This document shows, one piece after another, positions 7,467-15,710 of a DNA stretch of 47,919 nt (the first letter of the stretch is position 1; each line of letters begins with the position of its first letter). The stretch is from the NCBI GenBank assembly GCA_019748155.1, contig JAIEPY010000059.1, positions 1 through 47,919 of the forward strand. Reading direction: 5' to 3'. Both the position numbers and the translations under genes were made by a program. This DNA comes from Burkholderiales bacterium (GTDB lineage: Bacteria > Pseudomonadota > Gammaproteobacteria > Burkholderiales > UBA11063). The notes below the pieces were generated by a model that saw nothing but the letters and a program-made list of their open reading frames with translations, did no database searches and was not told where the DNA came from.

Positions 7467-8348
7467 TTATAAAGTCGTAATTAGTAAATTAGAGAGTATT
7501 TTACTGGCAGTAACCATGATAGGCGATACCTGGGTTTGGTCTGCGCTGACCAAAGGTTCTTGATCATTGTCGCATAACCTATCTACAATGATTGGTAAAA
7601 TCATTGTAGCAGGGATATCCATATTTTTGCAAAATGCAGTAAAACAAGCCGACTCCATATCAATCGCTTTAACACCCGCTTCATGAGCTTGTTGTAGGTA
7701 AGCATCACGCTGTGCTTTATTAAATGAGGGGGTAATTGCGCCATTTAAACGAGCTTGTCCCTCATAGAAATTAGCTGATGACAAAACCTTGCCATTTATA
7801 ATGCTGCCATTGTCTCTATTGGCAGCTATCAATTTGTTGGTCAGATCTGGCTTCATTTGGGTTGAATAGGTATAGTATTCGCCAAATTCAATATTTTTCC
7901 ATTCCGGTTTCAATTCAGGAGATAATGCTTCGCTGGCAATTATGACCTTACCCTCGTTAACTCCTATTCCTCCCGCAGGACCTACTCGATAAAAGTTAAA
8001 GTCAGTAGCACCAGCATGAAAGAGTAATTTAGTGATTTCATTCAGGCAAATTAGCATTGAAGGAAATCCGACGCCGTGAGAGACTACCAAAGTATGCGCT
8101 ACTTTGTGCAGGTGGTAGCGTTCATCCTTAGCAATAACTTCGCAATGAATTTTTATATCATTGATTCCGTAAAATTCACTAGTCAGCAAATCACTGATTT
8201 GATCTGATGATGCGAATGAACGCGTGAAAACTACATGCTTAATTGCTCCAAATTGTGCTTTTAGATCCATTGTAGTATCTAAGCCTAAATGATAGAGGTA
8301 ATCAATGTCAAGTTTTTGAAATTCTGTACTTAATTTGGTATTATCCAT
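7467..8348 (-). CDS. Divergent uridine phosphorylase paralogue
   Basis: A 293-residue paralogue of the next gene with the same domain. It keeps SHGVGFPSMLICLNEITK, FYEGQARLNGAIT and AIDMESACFTAFC. The phosphate/ribose loop, however, reads RVGPAGGIGVNEGKVII: the Thr-Ser of the normal GTSGG is replaced by Pro-Ala. Activity or substrate may therefore differ, or the protein may be a non-catalytic partner; this is inference. The start overlaps the end of yciB by 8 bases with a ribosome site AAAGGA, implying coupling. Confidence 0.75.
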   Translation of the reverse strand: MDNTKLSTEFQKLDIDYLYHLGLDTTMDLKAQFGAIKHVVFTRSFASSDQISDLLTSEFYGINDIKIHCEVIAKDERYHLHKVAHTLVVSHGVGFPSMLICLNEITKLLFHAGATDFNFYRVGPAGGIGVNEGKVIIASEALSPELKPEWKNIEFGEYYTYSTQMKPDLTNKLIAANRDNGSIINGKVLSSANFYEGQARLNGAITPSFNKAQRDAYLQQAHEAGVKAIDMESACFTAFCKNMDIPATMILPIIVDRLCDNDQEPLVSADQTQVSPIMVTASKILSNLLITTL

Positions 8349-8889
8349 TATTTATTTTTCCTTTGGACTTTGCGTAAACATAAAGACCAGTCAGCAAAGT
8401 CCAGATCAACATTAGTCCAAAGCCACCAAATACTTTAAAGTTTACCCAATTGGCTTCACTAAAATTAAAGGCAATCAGAAGATTTAAAACTCCCATAGCA
8501 AAAAAGAACCCAACCCACATCAAATTAACTTGATTCCAGATTTTATCTTCAAGCTCAAGCTGCTCTTTTAGCAATAACTTGATTCCATTTTTGCCCATCT
8601 TGGCCGAAATGAAAAGAGTCACTCCAAATATCCAGTATAGCATTGTGGGTTTTAGCATGACGAAGGTTTTATTGTGCAGCGCAACAGTTAAACCGCCAAA
8701 AACGGTAATTAAAATCGTGCTAATCCAAGTATTTTTGCCAATTTTTTTATAGATAAGCTGATATAAACCAAGTTGAACCCAACTGGCAATAATGCAGACT
8801 AACGTTGCGCTAAAGATATTTTTAGTAAAGTAGTAAACCGCAAAAAAAGCGATTAAAGGAAACATTTCAAATAACATATTATTTTGCAT
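8341..8889 (-). CDS. yciB: YciB/IspZ-family inner-membrane septation protein
   Basis: A 182-residue protein with five or six predicted membrane segments. The N-terminus (LFEMFPLIAFFAVYYFTKNI) and the PTMLYWIFGVTLFISAKMGKNG segment fit the YciB (intracellular septation A) family. Other family marks are the central WNQVNLMW and the C-terminal NFKVFGGFGLMLIW. Family members influence cell envelope and septum formation. It is the first gene of a four-gene minus-strand operon. The ribosome site is weak, and an internal ATG four codons in is an alternative start. Confidence 0.85.
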   Translation of the reverse strand: MQNNMLFEMFPLIAFFAVYYFTKNIFSATLVCIIASWVQLGLYQLIYKKIGKNTWISTILITVFGGLTVALHNKTFVMLKPTMLYWIFGVTLFISAKMGKNGIKLLLKEQLELEDKIWNQVNLMWVGFFFAMGVLNLLIAFNFSEANWVNFKVFGGFGLMLIWTLLTGLYVYAKSKGKINNG

Positions 8890-8930
8890 TTAACACCCAA
8901 GTAATTTTTAAATATAGTTTATAGACTCAC

Positions 8931-9044
8931 AGTATTTGATTCCTAGCCGCAAAGGATTGATAAAAAAGACGACGCAGTGTAGTAGCTTAGAACTACATAA
9001 GGAGTCTTTTTTGAAATCCGCCAAAGTCCAAGATTCAAAGACGA
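8931..9044 (+). repeat. Long palindromic repeat, copy 1
   Basis: About 114 bases that match the reverse complement of 29262-29371. The conserved ends are AGTATTTGATTCCT and GATTCAAAGACG. The inside folds on itself (AAAAAAGACG/GAGTCTTTTTT with inner GTAG...CTAC pairs). It lies between the divergent yciB and tpiA genes. It encodes no protein and could be a MITE-like or REP-like element. Confidence 0.72.
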
Positions 9045-9233
9045 AGAGTGGATTTGCTCTAGACATTTTTGTATGCAGAGCCTTACGATTTTGATTGATA
9101 TCCGGCCTAGACTAGGCTCAATCGTGGTAAATTATACTGGATTTTAGTCATTGAATTTAAAATATTTGGCTTAGATGCGCAATGATTCCATGCTAAAATC
9201 ATGGTGGATAAACGTTTATCGGAGATTAAGCGC
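9045..9233 (+). other. tpiA upstream region with hairpins
   Basis: No gene was found. It contains a perfect palindrome (GCCTAG-A-CTAGGC, 9105-9117). This is nested in a larger pairing of GAGCC and GGCTC and of CGATT and AATCG. AT-rich promoter-like sequence follows (TAAAAT at 9194-9199). It probably carries the promoter and leader of the tpiA-secG-nuo transcript. No exact start can be assigned. Confidence 0.4.
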
Positions 9234-9968
9234 ATGGAAAAGTTAATTGTAGCCAACTGGAAGATGAATGGTGAACTGTCTAAAGTAAATGCTGATTTGG
9301 GTTATTATGCTCATCTGCCACAAACTAATAAGTCTAATATAATTCTGGCATTGCCTTATCTGTATATAGTTTGGGCTAAGCAAAAGCTTTTAGTCAATTC
9401 GCATATTAAGATTGCAGCGCAGGATTTGAGCCACTATCGTAATTGTGGAGCTTATACAGGTAAGATAAATGGGAGCATGCTTAAAGATGCAGGGGTTGAT
9501 TATGTAATCATTGGTCACTCAGAACGTAGAACGCTGATGGGTGAAAATGGTGCGATTTTAATTCATAAAGTACGTAATGCTCTTGATAGTAAGTTGGTTC
9601 CAATTTTTTGCGTTGGTGAACCGCTTAGTGCGCGCGAAGATGGAAGTTACCTACAATTTGTTGAATTACAATTATCTGGTCTGGAAGAAATTGAGCAGAT
9701 AAAGGAAATTATAATCGCCTATGAACCATGCTGGTCGATAGGTACAGGTAAAGTAGCAACCTTGGAGCAGATTGCCGAAGTGATTGCTTTTATCAATCGC
9801 TATATGCAAAAGCGCTTCAATTATGCTAAAATAACGCTTTTGTACGGTGGTAGTGTTACTAGTCAGAATGCAGGGGAAATCCTGAGTATTCCTAGTGTCG
9901 GTGGTGTACTAGTAGGCGGAGCATCACTTAAAGTAGCTGATTTTACAGCTATCTGTGAGCAAATCTAG
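9234..9968 (+). CDS. tpiA: Triosephosphate isomerase
   Basis: A 244-residue TIM-barrel enzyme interconverting dihydroxyacetone phosphate and glyceraldehyde-3-phosphate in glycolysis. The active site is complete: N8 and K10 in ANWKMNG, H95 in IIGHSERR, E164 in AYEPCWSIGTGK, and the phosphate loop YGGSV with GVLVGGASL. The start at 9234 follows a ribosome site GGAG and gives the normal N-terminus; an upstream in-frame ATG at 9201 would add 11 residues. The order tpiA-secG-tRNA-nuo is common in proteobacteria. Confidence 0.95.
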   Translation: MEKLIVANWKMNGELSKVNADLGYYAHLPQTNKSNIILALPYLYIVWAKQKLLVNSHIKIAAQDLSHYRNCGAYTGKINGSMLKDAGVDYVIIGHSERRTLMGENGAILIHKVRNALDSKLVPIFCVGEPLSAREDGSYLQFVELQLSGLEEIEQIKEIIIAYEPCWSIGTGKVATLEQIAEVIAFINRYMQKRFNYAKITLLYGGSVTSQNAGEILSIPSVGGVLVGGASLKVADFTAICEQI

Positions 9969-10013
9969 CTGCTAAGTTGTTGATTTAAAAAATTTTATTG
10001 ATTTGTGAGTTTT

Positions 10014-10397
10014 ATGGAAATCTTAAATACCCTCTTGTGGATTGTGATGATTATATCAGCGGTTGCGATTGTTATTTTGGTGCTATTGCAACAAGGTAAA
10101 GGTGCGGATGCTGGTGCTACGTTTGGTTCTGGAGGTTCGTCTTCGTTGTTTGGAGCCTCAGGGTCAGCCAATTTTTTGAGTCGTGCAACAGCAATTTGTG
10201 CCGCGGTGTTTTTTGCCGCAACACTAACTTTGGTGGTTACTTCAAGTAAAGGTAAGGTTGGTGATTTAGGTGTTATGGCAAATATGAGTAGCATGAATGG
10301 TAAAACTGTTGCCAGTAAAGCTATTGCTAGTCAGCCTCTACATGCAGTGAATGCAAGTGCGCCGGCTAAAAAATCCGGAAATCAAATTCCTGAATAA
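10014..10397 (+). CDS. secG: SecG, preprotein translocase subunit
   Basis: A 127-residue SecYEG component. Two membrane segments flank the hallmark loop LLQQGKGADAGATFGSGGSS and LFGASGSANFLSR. It assists SecA-driven export through SecYE. The C-terminal tail after residue 80 is polar and Ala/Ser-rich. The ATG at 10014 has a GTGAG ribosome site; a GTG three codons upstream is also possible. The tRNA-Leu gene follows after 12 bases. Confidence 0.93.
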   Translation: MEILNTLLWIVMIISAVAIVILVLLQQGKGADAGATFGSGGSSSLFGASGSANFLSRATAICAAVFFAATLTLVVTSSKGKVGDLGVMANMSSMNGKTVASKAIASQPLHAVNASAPAKKSGNQIPE

Positions 10398-10409
10398 TAA
10401 AAGTTTAAT

Positions 10410-10496
10410 GCCGACGTGGTGAAATTGGTATACACGCTACCTTGAGGTGGTAGTGGTCGTGAGGCTGTGTGGGTTCGAGTCCCGTCGTCGGCACCA
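10410..10496 (+). tRNA. tRNA-Leu, anticodon GAG
   Basis: A class II tRNA with the acceptor stem GCCGACG/CGTCGGC, discriminator A and an encoded CCA. The anticodon loop TTGAGGT gives GAG, reading CUU and CUC. It has a long variable arm and a normal T-loop GGTTCGAGTCC. It lies between secG and nuoA, as in many proteobacteria, and is probably processed from the operon transcript. Confidence 0.96.
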
Positions 10497-10521
10497 TTTT
10501 AGAGTTTTTTGAGGACATTTT

Positions 10522-10881
10522 ATGGTCGCAAGTTTATATTTCCCGATTTTATTTTTTATGCTATTAGCTTGCTTGATGGGGTCGGCAATGATGATTGCTG
10601 GGCGTGTTTTGGGGCGTCATAAACCAGATATCCAAAAAAACTCTCCCTATGAGTGCGGTTTTGAGGCATTTGAAGATGCTCGGGTTAAATTTGATGTTCG
10701 CTATTATTTAATTGCGATTCTTTTTATTTTATTTGATCTGGAAATTGCATTTCTACTTCCTTGGGCATTAGTGTTTAAAGTTCTAGGGATGTATGGATTT
10801 ATTGTGATGTCAATCTTTCTGGCTATTTTAATTGCCGGATTTATTTATGTTTGGAAAAAAGGAGCGCTAGAGTGGGAATAG
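10522..10881 (+). CDS. nuoA: NADH-quinone oxidoreductase subunit A
   Basis: A 119-residue membrane subunit of complex I with three transmembrane helices. The conserved loop is [25 protein letters not shown], followed by [13 protein letters not shown]. It forms part of the quinone-site and proton-channel junction. The ribosome site GAGGAC precedes the ATG. It opens the 13-gene nuo operon, and its end overlaps nuoB by 10 bases. Confidence 0.97.
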   Translation: MVASLYFPILFFMLLACLMGSAMMIAGRVLGRHKPDIQKNSPYECGFEAFEDARVKFDVRYYLIAILFILFDLEIAFLLPWALVFKVLGMYGFIVMSIFLAILIAGFIYVWKKGALEWE

Positions 10882-11357
10882 ATGGCGTATTAAAAGAAGG
10901 CTTTGTTACCACCACTGCTGATAAGCTGATTAACTGGGCGCGTACTGGCTCATTGTGGCCAATGACCTTTGGTTTGGCTTGTTGCGCAGTTGAAATGATG
11001 CATATTGGTGCAGCGCGTTATGACTTAGATCGCTTTGGGGCGGTCTTTCGTCCGTCCCCTCGTCAATCTGATGTCATGATTGTGGCTGGTACCTTATGTA
11101 ATAAAATGGCACCGGCGCTACGTAAGGTTTATGATCAAATGCCCGAGCCGCGTTGGGTAATTTCAATGGGTTCTTGTGCCAATGGTGGTGGTTATTATCA
11201 CTATTCTTACTCAGTAGTTCGTGGTTGTGATCGTATTGTGCCAGTAGATATTTATGTGCCAGGTTGTCCACCCGCTGCTGAAGCGTTGATGTATAGCATT
11301 ATTCAGTTGCAAAATAAAATTCGCCGTGAGTCAACGATTGCGAGAAAGAGTGCTTGA
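10872..11357 (+). CDS. nuoB: NADH-quinone oxidoreductase subunit B (N2 cluster)
   Basis: A 161-residue peripheral subunit holding the terminal 4Fe-4S cluster N2 that reduces quinone. The ligands are the tandem C37-C38 ([10 protein letters not shown]), C102 ([10 protein letters not shown]) and C132 (YVPGCPP). The GTG start at 10872 gives [11 protein letters not shown], which matches betaproteobacterial NuoB. It follows a GGAG ribosome site inside the end of nuoA. The stop overlaps the nuoC start (TGATG). Confidence 0.96.
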   Translation: MGIDGVLKEGFVTTTADKLINWARTGSLWPMTFGLACCAVEMMHIGAARYDLDRFGAVFRPSPRQSDVMIVAGTLCNKMAPALRKVYDQMPEPRWVISMGSCANGGGYYHYSYSVVRGCDRIVPVDIYVPGCPPAAEALMYSIIQLQNKIRRESTIARKSA

Positions 11358-11968
11358 TGAAAAAGATTGAACAACTTGAATTGGCGCTTAGCGAAATTGT
11401 TGGTGGGATTTATAGTAATTTATATAAATTCAAAGATCAGGAAATTACCCTTGAAGTTACTCCTGAGCGTCTAATTGAACTAATGACTATACTTGCTAAA
11501 GATAAAAGTCTGGCATTTGTACAGTGCCAAGATGTTTGTGGTGTTGATTATTTAACCTACAAAGACCAGCAAGACGAAAAACCTGCAGATGCGTTACGCT
11601 TTGCAGTGGTGTACCATTTGCTGTCACTTAAGCATAACTGGCGGGTGCGGGTTAAATGTTTTGCGACAAATAATGAGTTTCCGGTTGTACCATCAGTTTT
11701 GGATATCTGGAGCTCGGTGAATTGGTTTGAACGTGAAGCTTTTGATATGTATGGGATTATTTTTGATGGGCATCCGGATCTGCGGCGGATTTTGACTGAC
11801 TATGGATTTATCGGGCATCCCTTTAGAAAAGACTTCCCTCTATCTGGTTATATGGAAATGCGTTATGACGAAGAGCAAAAACGCGTAATTTATCAGCCAG
11901 TTACTATTGAACCGCGTGAAATTACACCGCGCATTATTCGTGAGGAGCACTACGGTGGCAGAAATTAA
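11357..11968 (+). CDS. nuoC: NADH-quinone oxidoreductase subunit C
   Basis: A 203-residue 30-kDa-type subunit of the peripheral arm. Key stretches are [37 protein letters not shown] and [18 protein letters not shown]. nuoC is separate from nuoD, unlike the fused nuoCD of enterobacteria. The ATG overlaps the nuoB stop. The last 14 bases overlap nuoD. Confidence 0.96.
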   Translation: MKKIEQLELALSEIVGGIYSNLYKFKDQEITLEVTPERLIELMTILAKDKSLAFVQCQDVCGVDYLTYKDQQDEKPADALRFAVVYHLLSLKHNWRVRVKCFATNNEFPVVPSVLDIWSSVNWFEREAFDMYGIIFDGHPDLRRILTDYGFIGHPFRKDFPLSGYMEMRYDEEQKRVIYQPVTIEPREITPRIIREEHYGGRN

Positions 11969-13208
11969 GAACTACACCCTGAACTTTGGACCTCAACATC
12001 CATCGGCTCATGGTGTATTGCGTTTAGTTTTGGAGCTTGATGGTGAGGTAATCCAGCGTGCAGATCCCCATATCGGTCTGTTGCATCGCGGAACTGAAAA
12101 ATTAGCTGAACATAAAACCTATCTACAAGCGTTACCGTATATGGATCGTTTGGATTATGTTTCTATGATGTGTAATGAGCATGCTTATTGTCTTGCTGTT
12201 GAACGCCTAACCGGTGTTGATGTGCCTGAGCGTGCTCAATATATCCGGGTGATGTTTGCCGAAATTACTCGTATTCTAAACCATTTAATGTGGATTGGTG
12301 CGCATGCGCTAGATATCGGTGCCATGGCAGTATTTTTGTATGCTTTCCGTGAGCGTGAAGACTTAATGGATTGCTATGAAGCTGTTTCTGGTGCGCGGAT
12401 GCATGCGGCGTATTTTCGTCCGGGTGGTGTATATCGTGATTTACCTGAAACTATGCCACAATATACAGAATCAAAAATTAGAACTAAAAAACAATTAGCT
12501 GCACGGAATAAAACTCGTCAGGGTAGTTTATTGGATTTTATTGCTGATTTTGCCAAACGTTTTGATGGCTGTGTTGATGAATATGAAACGCTTATTACCG
12601 ATAATCGGATTTGGAAACAACGGACAGTTGATATTGGTGTGGTAACTGAAGAGCGCGCACTTAATTTAGGTTTCTCTGGTCCAATGTTACGCGGTTCTGG
12701 TGTTGCTTGGGATTTACGCAAAAAACAACCTTATGATGTTTATGCTAAAATGGATTTTGATATTCCAGTTGGTAAAGGTGGCGATTGCTACGACCGTTAC
12801 TTGGTGCGGGTTGCTGAGATGCGTGAATCTAATAAAATAATTAAACAGTGTGTAGCTTGGCTGAGAGATAACCATGGCCCAGTGATTACAGATGATCACA
12901 AAGTAGCACCCCCAAGTCGTGAACAAATGAAACATGGAATGGAAGATTTAATTCATCACTTTAAATTATTTACCGAAGGAATGAGAGTTCCTGAAGGTGA
13001 GGTTTATGCTGCGGTGGAGCATCCTAAAGGTGAGTTTGGAGTTTATATGGTTTCAGATGGAGCAAATAAACCTTATCGCTTAAAAATTAAAGCGCCAGGT
13101 TATGCACATTTGGCGGCTTTAGATGAAATGAGCCGCGGGCATATGATTGCCGATGTGGTAGCAATTATTGGAACGCAAGATATTGTATTTGGTGAGGTGG
13201 ATAGATAA
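11955..13208 (+). CDS. nuoD: NADH-quinone oxidoreductase subunit D
   Basis: A 417-residue 49-kDa-type subunit that lines the quinone pocket with NuoB. It starts at GTG 11955 after GAGGAG, giving [20 protein letters not shown] with the conserved quinone-site His. Also visible are [30 protein letters not shown] and the C-terminal ATVE-like region ending DIVFGEVDR. The longer in-frame start at 11907 would lie deep in nuoC and is rejected. Its stop overlaps the nuoE start by one base. Confidence 0.96.
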   Translation: MAEIKNYTLNFGPQHPSAHGVLRLVLELDGEVIQRADPHIGLLHRGTEKLAEHKTYLQALPYMDRLDYVSMMCNEHAYCLAVERLTGVDVPERAQYIRVMFAEITRILNHLMWIGAHALDIGAMAVFLYAFREREDLMDCYEAVSGARMHAAYFRPGGVYRDLPETMPQYTESKIRTKKQLAARNKTRQGSLLDFIADFAKRFDGCVDEYETLITDNRIWKQRTVDIGVVTEERALNLGFSGPMLRGSGVAWDLRKKQPYDVYAKMDFDIPVGKGGDCYDRYLVRVAEMRESNKIIKQCVAWLRDNHGPVITDDHKVAPPSREQMKHGMEDLIHHFKLFTEGMRVPEGEVYAAVEHPKGEFGVYMVSDGANKPYRLKIKAPGYAHLAALDEMSRGHMIADVVAIIGTQDIVFGEVDR

Positions 13209-13684
13209 TGTTATCGCTTGAATCATTAAAACAAATTGATGTTGAATTAGCCAAATATCCGGCAGAACGTAGCCGTAGTGCCATTATGGCAGCATTAAGA
13301 ATTGCTCAAACTGAGCTTGGCTGGTTATCAACTGACACAATTGCTTATGTTGCGGATTATGTAAAAATTCCAGCGACACAAGCCATGGAAGTTGCAACAT
13401 TTTACGGTATGTATAATTTAAAACCAGTGGGCAAATATAAATTAGCGGTATGTACCAATCTACCGTGTGCATTGCGTGGCGGGGTTAATACTGTAGAATA
13501 CCTATTGGACAAATTAAATATTGCCAAATTAGGCGGAACTAGCGCAGATGGCAAATTTACCGTTATAGAAGCAGAGTGCCTTGGTGCATGTGGTGATGCG
13601 CCAGTGTTGTTATTGAATAATCATAAAATGTGCAGTTTTATGACGCCTGAAGCGATTGATAAACAGCTAGCAGAGTTAGTCTAA
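13208..13684 (+). CDS. nuoE: NADH-quinone oxidoreductase subunit E
   Basis: A 158-residue 24-kDa-type subunit with a thioredoxin-like fold carrying the 2Fe-2S cluster N1a. All four ligands are present: C82 and C87 (VCTNLPC), C124 and C128 (ECLGACG). It works with NuoF and NuoG in NADH oxidation. Its neighbour on the 3' side is unusual: a barrel-protein pseudogene separates it from nuoF. Confidence 0.96.
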   Translation: MLSLESLKQIDVELAKYPAERSRSAIMAALRIAQTELGWLSTDTIAYVADYVKIPATQAMEVATFYGMYNLKPVGKYKLAVCTNLPCALRGGVNTVEYLLDKLNIAKLGGTSADGKFTVIEAECLGACGDAPVLLLNNHKMCSFMTPEAIDKQLAELV

Positions 13685-14347
13685 GTGTTAAAGTTAGTTG
13701 TTCTTCTTACTCTATCAGTTACAGGTGCGCTATGCTATGCGTTGGATGGGTTTTATGTCGGCGGAGGCGTGGCGTTAAACCAAACTTCTTCAGATGATAT
13801 ATATAAAACTTATTATGCAGCAAATGGATCGGGTAGCGCGGTTGGTTCATATTTAGGTAATCAGAATAAGGATTCGGTTGGAACCTATTTTAACGGTGGT
13901 TAACAGTTTAATGATTATTTTGCGACTGAGGTTAATTTCTTATGGTCAAATAATCAGGTGTACCAGCCATCACCTCAGGATACTGGGAATAAGACTTTTT
14001 TGGGCTCACAAAATTTATTTGCAGTGAATGCATTGTTTTTGTATCCTTTTACCGATTGGTTTGATCTAAAAATACGAGGTGGTGTTGCTTTTGAGCGCGC
14101 CACCATGACTGACTATGTTGGTAGTCCCATGACAGATGGTTTCACTTCTGTATTAGGTATTGGCGGAGCTTTTTATATTTTTAAACATATTTCTTTAGAT
14201 CTAGATTATATAAATTATGGCTTATTATTACCGCTAAATTTACATTATAATGCAAATGGTAATAATGTTGTTGGTGGTAATCCGCCGACTAATGCTGCAA
14301 CAGTAGAAAATAATGATTTAGTATTAAGTATAAATTATCATTTTTAA
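13685..14347 (+). pseudogene. Outer-membrane beta-barrel protein gene with in-frame stop, inside nuo operon
   Basis: A 221-codon frame starts with GTG directly after the nuoE stop. The start encodes a signal peptide (MLKLVVLLTLSVTGALCYA), then beta-barrel-like sequence (LDGFYVGGGVALNQTS). A TAA at 13901-13903 interrupts it after residue 72. The same frame continues for about 147 codons (QFNDYFATEVNFLW to NDLVLSINYHF, a typical barrel C-terminus ending in Phe). GGY-QFNDYF would be expected, so a Tyr codon has probably become TAA. It is unrelated to complex I and looks like a single-mutation pseudogene. Sequencing error or stop readthrough is possible. Confidence 0.8.
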
Positions 14348-14390
14348 TCGAAGTTTATTGCAATAATAGTATTAGAGTTTTGGAGCATTT

Positions 14391-15686
14391 ATGGCAATTT
14401 TTGAAAAAGGCGTAATTTTCGCCGATGTTGACACTAGTGATTCTGACTGTTGGCGCTTAGATGAATATCTAAAACGTGGTGGATACCAGGCGTTAAAGAG
14501 AATCTTAGCGCAAAAGGTTACACCAGAAGAAGTAATTAATGAAATGAAAACTTCTGGATTACGTGGTCGCGGTGGTGCAGGATTTCCAACTGGTCTGAAG
14601 TGGAGCTTTATGCCCCGTACCATGCCAGGTCAAAAATACATTATGTGTAATAGCGATGAGGGTGAGCCTGGTACGTTTAAAGATCGGGATATCCTAAACT
14701 TTAATCCGCATGCGGTGATTGAAGGGATGATTATTGCAGGTTATTCAATTGGTGCATCTGTTGGTTATAATTATATCCATGGTGAAATTTTTGAAATTTA
14801 CCAAAAATTTGAAGAGGCATTAGCAGAAGCGCGCGCGGCGAATTTATTAGGTAATAATATTTTAGGTTCTGGTTTTGATTTTGAATTACACGGGCATCAT
14901 GGTTATGGTGCTTATATCTGTGGTGATGAGACTGCCTTGTTAAATTCAGTTGAAGGTCGTAAAGGTCAACCACGGTTTAAACCGCCATTTCCTGCTGGGC
15001 ATGGTCTATACGGTAAACCAACGACAATTAATAATACCGAGTCTTTGGCTTCGGTGCCATTTATTTTACGTGATGGTGGTCAAACCTTCATGGATCAAGG
15101 TATCCCAAATAATGGTGGTACTAAGCTTTTCTCAGTGTCAGGTCATGTAGAACGTCCAGGAAATTTTGAAGTTCCTCTAGGTACGCCGTTTAGTAAATTG
15201 CTCGAGATGGCTGGCGGTATGCGTGGCGGTAAGAAATTAAAAGCTGTTATCCCTGGTGGTTCATCTGCTCCGCTATTACCCGCGGATATCATGATGGAAT
15301 GTACCATGGATTATGATTCAATTGCTAAAGCTGGCTCGATGCTTGGTTCTGGAGCCGTAATTGTGATGGATGAAGATGTTTGTATGGTAAAAGCCTTAGA
15401 GCGCTTATCATATTTTTATCACGAAGAGAGCTGTGGACAATGTACACCTTGTCGTGAGGGTACTGGCTGGTTATATCAAATTGTTCATCGAATTGAAACC
15501 GGTCATGGACGAGCTGGTGACCTCGAATTATTGGATAGTATTGGTAATCAAATGGCTGGGCGCACAATTTGTGCTTTATCTGATGCCGCGGTATTTCCTG
15601 TACGAAGCTTTACCAAACATTTCAGGCATGAGTTTGAGTATCATATCGAACACGGTAAATGTCTGGTAAATCACCGCTGGTGCTAA
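14391..15686 (+). CDS. nuoF: NADH-quinone oxidoreductase subunit F
   Basis: A 431-residue subunit that binds NADH and FMN. Its motifs are [16 protein letters not shown] (NADH site), [15 protein letters not shown] (FMN site), [17 protein letters not shown] and [15 protein letters not shown] with the later Cys for 4Fe-4S cluster N3. It starts after the ribosome site GGAG, 43 bases beyond the barrel pseudogene. The operon therefore still appears able to translate it. Confidence 0.97.
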   Translation: MAIFEKGVIFADVDTSDSDCWRLDEYLKRGGYQALKRILAQKVTPEEVINEMKTSGLRGRGGAGFPTGLKWSFMPRTMPGQKYIMCNSDEGEPGTFKDRDILNFNPHAVIEGMIIAGYSIGASVGYNYIHGEIFEIYQKFEEALAEARAANLLGNNILGSGFDFELHGHHGYGAYICGDETALLNSVEGRKGQPRFKPPFPAGHGLYGKPTTINNTESLASVPFILRDGGQTFMDQGIPNNGGTKLFSVSGHVERPGNFEVPLGTPFSKLLEMAGGMRGGKKLKAVIPGGSSAPLLPADIMMECTMDYDSIAKAGSMLGSGAVIVMDEDVCMVKALERLSYFYHEESCGQCTPCREGTGWLYQIVHRIETGHGRAGDLELLDSIGNQMAGRTICALSDAAVFPVRSFTKHFRHEFEYHIEHGKCLVNHRWC

Positions 15687-15710
15687 TTATATTAACAGGA
15701 AAAAGTAATA

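Noticed and set aside
9166-9199. Standard sigma-70 promoter for tpiA (TTGGCT and TAAAAT)
   Set aside because: The spacing of 22 bases is too long; only a general promoter region is annotated.
11907-11954. Longer start for nuoD
   Set aside because: It would add 16 residues deep in nuoC; GTG 11955 has a good ribosome site and the family N-terminus.
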